From positions 1 through 64,000 of the forward strand of contig JBBRYY010000003.1 in the NCBI GenBank assembly GCA_038237245.1: DNA of 64,000 nt. The letters are read 5' to 3'. Numbering within the stretch: position 1 is the stretch's first letter; every line of letters starts with the position of its first letter. Both the position numbers and the translations under genes were made by a program. Under the pieces are notes generated by a model, which saw only the letters and a list, made by a program, of their open reading frames with translations, made no database searches and was not told where the DNA came from. Shown here piece by piece: positions 33,449 through 41,992 of this stretch. This DNA is from FEN-1250 sp038237245 (lineage in GTDB: Bacteria > Gemmatimonadota > Gemmatimonadetes > Gemmatimonadales > Gemmatimonadaceae).

Positions 33449-34367
33449 GTCGCTGCGCATCATCTGCGGCCCGACGGGCGCCGGAAAGTCGGCGCTCGCG
33501 TTCGCCCTCGCGCGCGCACATCCCGCAACGATCATCAGCGCCGACTCGCGCCAGATCTACCGGGGTTTCGACATCGGCACCGCGAAGCCGTCGAAGCGCG
33601 AGCAGAAGCAGCAGCCGCATCGCGGTATCGATGTCGTCGAGCCAACTGATCGGTACTCGGCAGCGCGATGGGCCGAGGGCGCGCGCGAGTGGATCGCCGA
33701 GTCGGTCGCCGCGCGACGCACGCCGCTCGTCGTCGGCGGCGCGGGACTTTATCTGCGCGCGCTCACCGATCCACTCTTTGACGAGCCACCACTCGATCCC
33801 GCGAAGCGCGATGCGCTCGAGGCCGAGCTTGCCACGTTGAGCGTCGCCGAGCTCAAACGGTGGTGCGAGCGCCTCGACCCCGCACGCGCGCATCTGGGTC
33901 GCACGCAGCTGCTGCGGGCGATCACCGTCGCGCTCCTCTCGGGGACGCGGATCTCCGAGTGGCATGCGCACGAGCCCCGCGCGGCGGCGGTGTCGGCGCG
34001 GTATCTTGTGGTGGATCCGGGCACCGGGCTCTCGCGGAAGCTCGACGAGCGCTTCGCCTCGATGCTCGAGGCGGGGTGGGAGGGCGAGGTCGTGCGGCTC
34101 ATGCGCACGGTTCCGGCGGATGCACCGGCATGGAACGGCACCGGCTACAAGTGGATTCGCGCGGCGGTGCTCGATGAAGTCTCGAGGCAGGACGCGCTGG
34201 CCAAGGTGCGCATCGACACACGCCAGTACGCCAAGCGGCAGCGCACCTGGTTTCGGCATCAGCTGCCCGCCGCACGCGTGACGAGGATCGACCCGGGCGC
34301 GCCGGACGCGCTCGAGCAGGCGATGCGCTGGTGGAATGCGACCGATGACGGAGGAGTGCTGGCGTGA
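33435..34367 (+). CDS. miaA: tRNA dimethylallyltransferase
   Basis: The 310-residue MiaA adds dimethylallyl to A37 of tRNAs reading UNN codons. P-loop GPTGAGKS (12-19), SADSRQIYRGFDIGTAKPS, VVGGAGLYLRAL and the late RQYAKRQRTWFRHQ are all present. The TTG at 33435 is inferred because it places the P-loop at the usual distance; it overlaps mutL by 14 nt. Its TGA overlaps the bshA GTG. The mutL-miaA order is common in bacteria. Confidence 0.93.
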   Translation: MDEAESLRIICGPTGAGKSALAFALARAHPATIISADSRQIYRGFDIGTAKPSKREQKQQPHRGIDVVEPTDRYSAARWAEGAREWIAESVAARRTPLVVGGAGLYLRALTDPLFDEPPLDPAKRDALEAELATLSVAELKRWCERLDPARAHLGRTQLLRAITVALLSGTRISEWHAHEPRAAAVSARYLVVDPGTGLSRKLDERFASMLEAGWEGEVVRLMRTVPADAPAWNGTGYKWIRAAVLDEVSRQDALAKVRIDTRQYAKRQRTWFRHQLPAARVTRIDPGAPDALEQAMRWWNATDDGGVLA

Positions 34368-35500
34368 AGATCGGCATCACCTGCTATCCCACGTACGGCG
34401 GATCCGGCGCCGTCGCGACAGAGCTCGGCATCGCACTGGCCGCTCGCGGGCACGAGGTCCACTTCATCACGTATCAGCAGCCCTTCCGGCTGCGCGGCTT
34501 CACCCCGGGGATCTTCTACCACGAGGTGGATGTCGTCCGCTATCCGCTCTTCGAATATCCGCCGTACGATCTCGCGCTCGCGGTGCGCATTCACGAGGTC
34601 GTGCGCGACCACGACCTCGAGCTGGTCCACGCGCATTACGCGATCCCGCACGCCACGAGCGCCTGGATCGCGCGCGAGATGCTCGAGGATTCCGGAAGCT
34701 CGGTGCAGATCATCACGACGCTGCACGGCACCGACATCACGCTCATCGGCCAGGACCCCTCGTTCCGCACGATCACGAAATTTTCGATCGAGCGCTCCAA
34801 CGGCCTCACGGCAGTGTCGGAGTATCTGCGGCGTGAGACCATCTCGACCTTCGGCTGCAACCAGTGCAAGGTCGAGGTGATCCACAACTTCGTCGACCCC
34901 ACCGTCTACAAGCGCTCGCGCTACAAGCCGGTGCTTCGCGAGCAGACGGGGGAGGGAAAGCGGATCATCCTCCACGTCTCGAACTTTCGCCCGATCAAGC
35001 GCGTGCGCGACGTCGTGCGCATCTTCGCCGGCATCGAGCGCGAGGTGCCGAGCGTGCTCTTCATGATCGGCGATGGTCCCGATCGCACGGCGGCCGAGGA
35101 AGAGGCACGGCTGCTCGGCGTCGAGCGATCGGTGTTCTTCCTCGGGAAGCTGGACTCCGTCGCGCCGCTGCTCGCGAGCGCCGAGCTCTTTCTCCTTCCG
35201 AGTACCAACGAGTCGTTCGGCCTGAGCGCACTCGAGGCGCTCGCGTGCGGCGTGCCCGTCGTCGCCACCGATGTAGGCGGGCTCCCCGAGGTGATTCGCG
35301 ATGGCGTCACCGGCGCCCTCCGCCCGGTCGGCGATGTAGAGGGAATGGCGGACGCAGGGATCGCGATCCTTCGCGATGAGGACACGTGGAAGGCGATGAG
35401 CGATGCGGCCGCCGCGGATGCGCATTCGCGTTTCGCGCTCGACAACATCGTCGCCGAGTACGAAAGCTTCTATGCGCGCACCCTCGCTGCGCGCGGCTAG
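34364..35500 (+). CDS. bshA: BshA: N-acetyl-alpha-D-glucosaminyl L-malate synthase
   Basis: The 378-residue GT4 glycosyltransferase opens MKIGITCYPTYGGSGAVATELG and contains HFITYQQPFRL, VHAHYAIPHATSA, TLHGTDITLIGQDPSF, VEVIHNFVDP and the NESFGLSALEALACGVPVVATDVGGLPEV donor loop. This set is specific to BshA, the first enzyme of bacillithiol synthesis. bshB or bshC are not in this window. GTG start overlaps the miaA stop. It implies a bacillithiol-type thiol pool (inference). Confidence 0.92.
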   Translation: MKIGITCYPTYGGSGAVATELGIALAARGHEVHFITYQQPFRLRGFTPGIFYHEVDVVRYPLFEYPPYDLALAVRIHEVVRDHDLELVHAHYAIPHATSAWIAREMLEDSGSSVQIITTLHGTDITLIGQDPSFRTITKFSIERSNGLTAVSEYLRRETISTFGCNQCKVEVIHNFVDPTVYKRSRYKPVLREQTGEGKRIILHVSNFRPIKRVRDVVRIFAGIEREVPSVLFMIGDGPDRTAAEEEARLLGVERSVFFLGKLDSVAPLLASAELFLLPSTNESFGLSALEALACGVPVVATDVGGLPEVIRDGVTGALRPVGDVEGMADAGIAILRDEDTWKAMSDAAAADAHSRFALDNIVAEYESFYARTLAARG

Positions 35501-36302
35501 TGCGGCGCTCCGCCTCGTGCGCTGGGCGAATGCGCTCATCGCTGCGGCGGGCGTGATCGTCGGTGCGTGGTGGGCGGGGTGGGGCGATTCCGCCGCGATC
35601 GCGCTCGCCGCGCTCTCCGCCGTCGCGCTCACGGCCGCCGCGAACGCCTGGAACGATCTCGCCGACGAAGACATCGACCGCATCGCGCATCCGATGCGCC
35701 CACTTCCCTCCGGCGCGATGCGCGCGGACGCGGCCGAGAGGATCGCGATGACTGCCGCAACGGGCGCCGTGCTGTGCGCATCCGCCGTCAGCGTCACGCT
35801 CGGCGTCTGCACGGTTGGCGTGCTCCTCCTGATGCGATTGTACAGTCCATGGCTCAAGCGCGCGGGACTCGCGGGCAACGCAATCGTATCGCTCCTCGCA
35901 TCGCTGCCGTTCCTGTACGGCAGCTACGCCGCTGGCCGCTGGGAGCTCGGCGTGCCGCTCGTACTGATCGCGATCCCGCTCCACCTCGCGCGCGAGCTCG
36001 CGAAGGATCTCGATGATCGTGCTGCGGACCGCGGAACGCGCCGCACGCTTCCGATCATCGCGGGCGCGCACGTCGCCCGCGCACTCGTCGTCGCGGCGCT
36101 CCTCGCGGCCGGCGTCGCGCTGGCGCTCGGCATCGTTCCGCTCGTGAAGTCGCCCGCGCTCCTCCTCGCTGCGCTCGTCCCCGCGCTCTCGGCCATGCTC
36201 CTCGCGACCGTGCTCGCGTTGCGCGGCCGGCCGGGCAGCCCCGCATTCTTCAAGCTCGGCATGCTCTGCGCGATGGCCGCGCTCATCGTCGCACGCGCAT
36301 GA
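35472..36302 (+). CDS. UbiA family prenyltransferase 1
   Basis: The 276-residue membrane protein has about eight hydrophobic segments, the first Asp-rich motif NDLADEDID (61-69) and a second around 174-194 (RELAKDLDDRAADRG). This is the UbiA superfamily, which transfers a polyprenyl chain to an aromatic ring or to glycerol phosphate. It resembles the shorter (di)geranylgeranylglyceryl phosphate synthase-like members more than UbiA proper, but the acceptor is not certain. ATG 35472 lies 29 nt inside bshA. uppP follows 22 bp later. Confidence 0.82.
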   Translation: MRAPSLRAASAALRLVRWANALIAAAGVIVGAWWAGWGDSAAIALAALSAVALTAAANAWNDLADEDIDRIAHPMRPLPSGAMRADAAERIAMTAATGAVLCASAVSVTLGVCTVGVLLLMRLYSPWLKRAGLAGNAIVSLLASLPFLYGSYAAGRWELGVPLVLIAIPLHLARELAKDLDDRAADRGTRRTLPIIAGAHVARALVVAALLAAGVALALGIVPLVKSPALLLAALVPALSAMLLATVLALRGRPGSPAFFKLGMLCAMAALIVARA

Positions 36303-36324
36303 ATCTCACCCTCACTCACTCGCA

Positions 36325-37134
36325 ATGACCGTCTTTCAGGCGCTGGTGCTCGGCATCCTGCAGGGGCTCGCCGAATTCCTTCCGATTTCGAGCTCGGCGC
36401 ACCTCGCGCTTGCGCCATGGGTCTTCGGGTGGCCCGAGCCGGGGCTCGCTGTCGACGTCGCACTCCACGTCGGCACGCTGGTCGCCGTGCTCGTGTACTT
36501 TCGCGAAGAGTGGGGGAAGCTGATCATGGCGGCGATCGAGATCGTGCGCTCACAGCGGATCCAGACCGCCGAGCAGCGGCGCGTGATCTATCTGATCGTC
36601 GCCACGATTCCGGGCGCGATCGCGGGGCTCCTGCTCAACGATTACGCCGAGTCGACCTTCCGCTCGCCGGCACTGATCGCGAGCGCGCTCGCGGTGATGG
36701 GCGTCGTCCTCTGGTTCGTCGACCGCATACGTCCGGCGAACCGTCCGCTCGATTCGATCCGCTGGTCCGATGCGATCCTGATCGGCCTCGCGCAGGGGTG
36801 CGCGCTCCTTCCCGGCGTCTCACGCTCCGGTGCGACGATCACCGCGGGCCGCTCGCTCGCCCTCGATCGCGCGAGCGCGGCGACCTTCAGCTTCCTCATG
36901 AGCATGCCGATCATCGCGGCTGCGGCGGTCTTCAAGGTGCCGCATATGCTGCGCGAGGACGGTGCATCGACGCCGCTGCTCGTCGGCGTGGTCGCGTCGG
37001 CGATCAGCGGATGGCTCGCGATCGCGATCGTAATGCGCTACGTGCGCTCGCACAGCTACGGCGTCTTCGCGGTGTATCGCGTGGTGGTCGGTCTCGCAGT
37101 GCTCGCGCTCGTCTACGTGCGCGCGCGTGGTTAG
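36325..37134 (+). CDS. uppP: undecaprenyl-diphosphate phosphatase
   Basis: The 269-residue UppP/BacA has ILQGLAEFLPISSSAHLAL (11-29) and LPGVSRSGATITAGRSLALDR, the two motifs that form the active site. It dephosphorylates undecaprenyl diphosphate to recycle the lipid carrier and confers bacitracin tolerance in other bacteria. No strong ribosome site; TAG lies 3 nt after the birA GTG start region. Confidence 0.95.
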   Translation: MTVFQALVLGILQGLAEFLPISSSAHLALAPWVFGWPEPGLAVDVALHVGTLVAVLVYFREEWGKLIMAAIEIVRSQRIQTAEQRRVIYLIVATIPGAIAGLLLNDYAESTFRSPALIASALAVMGVVLWFVDRIRPANRPLDSIRWSDAILIGLAQGCALLPGVSRSGATITAGRSLALDRASAATFSFLMSMPIIAAAAVFKVPHMLREDGASTPLLVGVVASAISGWLAIAIVMRYVRSHSYGVFAVYRVVVGLAVLALVYVRARG

Positions 37135-37885
37135 CGTGGTTGCGGCAGAGACGTATGCCGGCGCGAGCGCGGTGACGATTGCCGCGCGCTGCGGAGTCCC
37201 GCTCGCAGAGCTGTACGACGACGTGACGTCGACGCTCGACATCGCCCACCCGCTCGCGCGCCAGGGCGCGCCGGAAGGGACGCTGGTTCTCGCGGAGCGG
37301 CAGACCGCGGGGCGGGGACGGAGCGGGCGCACGTGGGCATCGGAAGAAGGGGCAGGGATCTGGATGACGCTCATCGAGCGCCCGCGCGACGATGCCGCGC
37401 TCGAGGTACTCTCGCTGCGCGTCGGGCTCGCGGCGGCCCGCGCGCTCGAGGCGTTCACCAGCGGCGAGCTGCGTGTGAAGTGGCCGAACGATCTGATGCT
37501 CGATGATGGGAAGCTCGGCGGAATCCTCATTGAGAGCCGGTGGCGCGACGAGCGCGTGGACTGGGTCGCGATCGGCGTCGGCATCAACTGCCGCGTGCCG
37601 CGGGAGATCCCGCACGCGCGCGCGTTGCGCGAGGGAGTGAGTCGCATCGATGTGCTCGCGGAGCTCGTGCCTGCGATACGGGCCGCTGCGTCGCGCACGG
37701 GCGCGCTCGGCGACGCCGAGCTGCACGACTTCGAGCGCCGCGACTGGGCGCGCGGGAAGCGATGCTCTGCGCCCGTCGCGGGCGTCGTGCGCGGCATCGA
37801 CGCGCGTGGCGGACTGCTTGTGCGCACCAATGGTGGAGATCTCACCGCGCGCAGCGGCTCTCTGGAACTCGAGGAGGCACTGTGA
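37127..37885 (+). CDS. birA: biotin--[acetyl-CoA-carboxylase] ligase without DNA-binding domain
   Basis: The 252-residue BirA catalytic domain has GRGRSGRTW (62-70), KWPNDL (118-123), GGILIE and a C-terminal domain ending NGGDLTARSGSLELEE. It lacks the N-terminal helix-turn-helix of E. coli BirA, so it is probably not a repressor. GTG at 37127 overlaps uppP by 8 nt; GTG 37136 is an alternative. Its TGA overlaps the coaX GTG. Confidence 0.93.
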   Translation: MVSVVAAETYAGASAVTIAARCGVPLAELYDDVTSTLDIAHPLARQGAPEGTLVLAERQTAGRGRSGRTWASEEGAGIWMTLIERPRDDAALEVLSLRVGLAAARALEAFTSGELRVKWPNDLMLDDGKLGGILIESRWRDERVDWVAIGVGINCRVPREIPHARALREGVSRIDVLAELVPAIRAAASRTGALGDAELHDFERRDWARGKRCSAPVAGVVRGIDARGGLLVRTNGGDLTARSGSLELEEAL

Positions 37886-38667
37886 TTCTCGTATTCGACA
37901 TCGGCAACACGGAGACGACCGTCGGCGTCTTCGACGGCGATACGTTGCACTCGCATTGGCGGCTGACGACCGCGGTCGAGCGCACGCCGGACGAGCTTGG
38001 GCTTCTGCTGCACGACCTGCTGCGCGCCGGCAATCTCGAGCGCGCGCAGGTGACCGGCGCCGCGATCGGCTCCGTGGTGCCGGCGGTCACCGCGCCGCTC
38101 GTCGAGGCATGCGATCGCTGGCTCGGCGTGAAGGCGCGCGTGATCGATGCGCGCGCGGGGCTGCCGATCGTGCTCCAGGTCGATGAGCCGCTCACCGTCG
38201 GGGCCGATCGGATCCTCAACACGCTCGCCGCGAGCCGCATCTACGCCGTCGACACGGTCGTCGTCGATCTCGGCACCGCGACCACCTACGACTGCATCAC
38301 CGCCGCGGGCGTCTTCTTCGGCGGGATCATCGCGCCGGGGCTGCGCACGTCGGCGGACACCCTCATTCGTCGCACGTCGAAGCTTCCGGCGACGGAGCTC
38401 GTTCCGCCTGCACGCGCGATCGGCACGCGCACGGAGGAGTGCATTCGCGCGGGGGTGCTCTTCGGCGCAGCGGACGCGATCGATGGACTCGTGCGACGGA
38501 TCAAGGACGAATGGCCGAACGGACGCGTGCCAAAGATCGTGGCGACGGGCGGCCTCGCGCCGCTCGTGACGTCGATCTGCAGGGAGATCGATCTCGTCGA
38601 GCCCTATCTCACGTTGTACGGGCTGCAGATCGCCTTCGCGTTCCTCGAGCACTCCGCCACGGCGTGA
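37882..38667 (+). CDS. coaX: type III pantothenate kinase
   Basis: The 261-residue CoaX has the ASKHA-fold phosphate-1 motif DIGNTETTVG, GADRILNTLAA, VVDLGTATTYD and ATGGLAPL. It phosphorylates pantothenate, the first step to CoA. GTG start has GGAGG 6 nt upstream and overlaps birA (GTGA). The birA-coaX order is typical. Confidence 0.95.
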   Translation: MILVFDIGNTETTVGVFDGDTLHSHWRLTTAVERTPDELGLLLHDLLRAGNLERAQVTGAAIGSVVPAVTAPLVEACDRWLGVKARVIDARAGLPIVLQVDEPLTVGADRILNTLAASRIYAVDTVVVDLGTATTYDCITAAGVFFGGIIAPGLRTSADTLIRRTSKLPATELVPPARAIGTRTEECIRAGVLFGAADAIDGLVRRIKDEWPNGRVPKIVATGGLAPLVTSICREIDLVEPYLTLYGLQIAFAFLEHSATA

Positions 38668-39620
38668 CGGGCTCGGCGCCGCCCGTGGCGGAGCGGGGGT
38701 CGCTGCGCCGGCTCGGCTATCGTCTCCTGCCGGGCGACGGCTTCAGCTACGTGCTCCACATGCGGCCGCGCGAGTGGCCGATCATGATCGCGCACACCAC
38801 GCTGGGATTCGTACTCGCGCAGGGGATCAGCAACAGCGTGCGCGGCGTTCGATTCGGCTCGCTCGTGATCGGACTGGCGGTGTGGGTGCTCTTTCTCAAC
38901 GGCGGCACTCTCGCGATCAACAGCGCGTTCGACCGCGACGAAGGCGACATCGGCTATCTCGATGCGCCGCCTCCGCCGCCGAAGCACCTCGCGCTCTATG
39001 GCTTCCTGCTGATGGTGGCGGGGCAGGCGATCGCGCTCGTGCTGCCGCGTGGTTTCGCGAGTGTGTACGCGATGTGCTTCGCAATGTCGCTCCTCTACAG
39101 CGTGCCGCCGGTGCGGCTCAAGGCGGTCGCGGGCGCCGACTGGCTCATCAACATGGTCGGCTTCGGGACGCTCACGCCGTACGCGGGATGGGCGCTCACG
39201 CTGCTACCACTCACGCGATCCGGCGCGTGGGCGTTGGCCGGCTTCGCGCCGCTTTTTGCAGCGCTCTATCCGCTCACGCAGCTCTATCAGCTCGAGGAGG
39301 ATCGCGCGCGCGGCGATCGCACGCTCGCGCTGGTGCTGGGTGTGCGCGCGAGTCTCGCGGTTTCGATAGTCGCCACGATAGTGGCCTTTCTGTGCTTCGC
39401 GCGGGCAATGCTGCCGTCGTCGGCTGTCCGGGGCGGAAACTCCACGGCGTACGTGATTCTCGCGGGCGCGTTCGCGGCCTGGATGGCCGTGCTGATTCCC
39501 TGGATCCTCCGCGCGCCGCGACTGGCGTCCGCGGCGCACAAGCGCGGGATGTACGCGGCGCTTGCCGCATGGGCGATTACGGACCTCGCGGTGCTCCTAA
39601 CCGCGAATCAATTGGGCTAG
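38664..39620 (+). CDS. UbiA family prenyltransferase 2
   Basis: The 318-residue polytopic protein has the Asp motif NSAFDRDEGDIGYLDAP (86-102; the first Asp of NDxxDxxxD is replaced by Ser) and a second motif LYQLEEDRARGDR. It resembles chlorophyll-synthase-like and other UbiA members of GC-rich bacteria. The substrate is unknown, and the variant first motif makes activity less certain. GTG start overlaps the coaX TGA. It ends the operon that began with mutL. Confidence 0.75.
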   Translation: MTGSAPPVAERGSLRRLGYRLLPGDGFSYVLHMRPREWPIMIAHTTLGFVLAQGISNSVRGVRFGSLVIGLAVWVLFLNGGTLAINSAFDRDEGDIGYLDAPPPPPKHLALYGFLLMVAGQAIALVLPRGFASVYAMCFAMSLLYSVPPVRLKAVAGADWLINMVGFGTLTPYAGWALTLLPLTRSGAWALAGFAPLFAALYPLTQLYQLEEDRARGDRTLALVLGVRASLAVSIVATIVAFLCFARAMLPSSAVRGGNSTAYVILAGAFAAWMAVLIPWILRAPRLASAAHKRGMYAALAAWAITDLAVLLTANQLG

Positions 39621-39739
39621 CGCGTCGCTGCCAGTCCCGCAGCGCGTCACATTAGAGTCGGCCAACCCGGGGTGTAACAGCATTGTAACACGTTCATTTT
39701 GAACAACTTAGCTCCGAACCCTTCATGCCGTGCAAGAGG

Positions 39740-39768
39740 TTGACTCGCGACCCCCGCGCGGCTAGCTT
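39740..39768 (+). promoter_or_regulatory. groESL promoter
   Basis: TTGACT (39740-39745), 17-bp spacer, TAGCTT (39763-39768). Its predicted start lies just at the first CIRCE arm, so HrcA bound at CIRCE would block it. Confidence 0.82.
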
Positions 39769-39775
39769 TGAGGTG

Positions 39776-39802
39776 TTAGCACTCTCACTCGTTGAGTGCC
39801 AA
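39776..39802. promoter_or_regulatory. CIRCE operator (HrcA site)
   Basis: TTAGCACTC (39776-39784), 9-bp spacer, GAGTGCCAA (39794-39802). The consensus is TTAGCACTC-N9-GAGTGCTAA, so there is one mismatch. It is the classical repressor site of the heat-shock repressor HrcA and lies 54 bp before groES. hrcA itself is not in the window. Confidence 0.95.
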
Positions 39803-39855
39803 CTGCTTTCGTTTCACAGAAAGTCTGAACCCATATCGTAGGAGAAACGCGACTC

Positions 39856-40161
39856 ATGGCTACTAAGAGCGCGGCAGCGCTGAAGGTCAGTCCGCTCGCC
39901 GACCGTGTTGTTGTAAAGGCGTTGGAAGAGACGGAGTCGATGCGTGGTGGATTGTACATCCCCGACACCGCCAAGGAAAAGCCGCAACAGGGTGAGATTG
40001 TCGCCGTTGGACCGGGCCGCTTCGAGAAGGACAAGCGCGTACCGATGGAAGTGAAGGTTGGCGACAAGGTGCTCTACGGCAAGTACAGCGGCACCGAGGT
40101 CACCATCGAGGGCGACCAGTACCTGATCCTGCGCGAGTCCGACGTCCTGGCGATCATCTAA
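39856..40161 (+). CDS. groES: co-chaperonin GroES
   Basis: The 101-residue GroES has PLADRVVVKALEETESMRGGLYIPDTAKEKPQQGEIVAVGPGR with the mobile loop and VGDKVLYGKYSGTEV. It caps the GroEL ring. GGAG about 11 nt before the ATG. Under the promoter and CIRCE above. groEL follows 76 bp later. Confidence 0.97.
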   Translation: MATKSAAALKVSPLADRVVVKALEETESMRGGLYIPDTAKEKPQQGEIVAVGPGRFEKDKRVPMEVKVGDKVLYGKYSGTEVTIEGDQYLILRESDVLAII

Positions 40162-40237
40162 GACCGTGTACTGCGCGGCGGGCTGGCCCGCTCGCGACTG
40201 AATCGCATATCAATTTTCACATTCGATCAATAATCCT

Positions 40238-41875
40238 ATGGCTAGCAAGGAACTGCATTTCAATACCGAGGCTCGCGCAGCGCTCAAGCGCGGCGTCGAC
40301 CAGCTCGCGGAGGCCGTCAAGGTCACGCTGGGCCCGAAGGGACGGAACGTCGTCATCGACAAGAAGTTCGGCGCGCCGACGGTCACGAAGGACGGCGTCA
40401 CGGTCGCGAAGGAGATCGAGCTCTCTGATCCGCTCGAGAACATGGGCGCCCAGATGGTGAAGGAAGTCGCGACGAAGACGTCCGACATCGCCGGCGACGG
40501 CACCACCACCGCCACGGTTCTCGCCCAGGCGATTTTCCGTGAAGGCCTCAAGAACGTCACCGCCGGCTCCAACCCGATGGCGCTCAAGCGCGGCATTGAT
40601 CGCGCCGTTGCCGCAGTCGTCGAAGAGCTCAAGCGCATCAGCGTCCCGACGGCTGGCAAGAAGGAGATCGCGCAGGTCGGCTCCATCTCCGCGAACAACG
40701 ACAAGGAGATCGGTGATCTGATCGCCGAGGCGATGGAGAAAGTCGGCAAGGATGGCGTCATCACGGTCGAGGAAGCGCGCGGCCTCGAGACGACGCTCGA
40801 GACGGTCGACGGCATGCAGTTCGACCGCGGCTATCTCTCCCCGTACTTCGTCACGGATCCGGAGAAGATGGAGTCCGTGCTCGAAGACGGTCTGATCCTG
40901 ATTCACGACAAGAAGATCTCGTCGATGAAGGATCTCCTCCCGGTGCTCGAGAAGGTTGCGCAACTCGGCAAGCCCCTCCTGATCATCGCCGAGGACGTCG
41001 AAGGTGAGGCGCTCGCGACGCTGGTCGTGAACAAGCTCCGCGGCACGCTTCGCGTGTCGGCCGTGAAGGCGCCTGGCTTTGGCGATCGTCGCAAGGCGAT
41101 GCTGCAGGATATCGCGGTCATCACCGGCGGCCAGGTCATCTCCGACGAAGTCGGCTTCAAGCTCGAGAACGCCCAGGTCACCGACCTCGGCAAGGCGAAG
41201 CGCATCGTCGTCGACAAGGACAACACCACGCTTATCGATGGCGCCGGTGAAGAGGACAAGATCAAGGGCCGCATTGCCGAGATCCGCGCCGCGATCGACA
41301 AGGCGACGTCGGACTACGACAAGGAGAAGCTCCAGGAGCGTCTCGCGAAGATCTCCGGCGGTGTTGCCGTGATCAACGTCGGCGCTGCGACCGAGGCCGA
41401 GATGAAGGAGAAGAAGGCCCGCGTCGAAGATGCGCTGCACGCCACGCGCGCGGCGGTCGAGGAAGGAATCGTCCCCGGCGGCGGTGTCGCTCTGATTCGC
41501 GCGCAGAAGGTCCTCAAGGCCCTGAAGCTCGACGATGCCGAGGAGCAGATCGGCGTCGACATCATCCGCAAGGCGATCGAGGAGCCCCTCCGCATGATCG
41601 TGCAGAACGCGGGCGGCGAAGGCTCGATCGTCCTCGAGAAGGTTCGCAACTCGAAGGATGACAAGTACGGCTACAACGCACTCACGGACACGTACGAGGA
41701 TCTGGTTGCCTCGGGCGTGATCGATCCGACCAAGGTGACCCGCACCGCGTTGCAGAACGCGGCGTCGATCGCCGGCCTTCTCCTGACGACGGAAGCGATC
41801 ATCGTCGAGAAGAAGGAAGACAAGTCGGGCGCTCCGGCCGGCGGCCCCGGCGGCGGCATGGGTGGCATGTACTAA
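40238..41875 (+). CDS. groEL: chaperonin GroEL
   Basis: The 545-residue Hsp60 has KVTLGPKGRNVVIDKKFG, DGTTTATVLAQ, VEEGIVPGGGVALI and the C-terminal GGPGGGMGGMY tail. It folds client proteins with GroES and ATP. The ATG at 40238 has no Shine-Dalgarno in the AT-rich 20 nt before it, unlike groES. A GC-rich hairpin follows the stop. Confidence 0.98.
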   Translation: MASKELHFNTEARAALKRGVDQLAEAVKVTLGPKGRNVVIDKKFGAPTVTKDGVTVAKEIELSDPLENMGAQMVKEVATKTSDIAGDGTTTATVLAQAIFREGLKNVTAGSNPMALKRGIDRAVAAVVEELKRISVPTAGKKEIAQVGSISANNDKEIGDLIAEAMEKVGKDGVITVEEARGLETTLETVDGMQFDRGYLSPYFVTDPEKMESVLEDGLILIHDKKISSMKDLLPVLEKVAQLGKPLLIIAEDVEGEALATLVVNKLRGTLRVSAVKAPGFGDRRKAMLQDIAVITGGQVISDEVGFKLENAQVTDLGKAKRIVVDKDNTTLIDGAGEEDKIKGRIAEIRAAIDKATSDYDKEKLQERLAKISGGVAVINVGAATEAEMKEKKARVEDALHATRAAVEEGIVPGGGVALIRAQKVLKALKLDDAEEQIGVDIIRKAIEEPLRMIVQNAGGEGSIVLEKVRNSKDDKYGYNALTDTYEDLVASGVIDPTKVTRTALQNAASIAGLLLTTEAIIVEKKEDKSGAPAGGPGGGMGGMY

Positions 41876-41904
41876 ACGCACGCTCGCAACACGGCGTGTT
41901 CGAG

Positions 41905-41938
41905 GCGGGGGTCCGGAATTGTTCCGGGCCCCCGCTTT
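41905..41938 (+). terminator. groESL terminator
   Basis: GCGGGGGTCCGGAA (41905-41918) pairs with TTCCGGGCCCCCGC (41922-41935) with one wobble and a 3-nt loop, followed by a short TTT. The U-run is weak but the stem is very strong. Confidence 0.75.
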
Positions 41939-41992
41939 GCATTCGTCTCCTACGTGCACGATGATCCCGAGCCCTTCGATTTTGGTGTCGCG

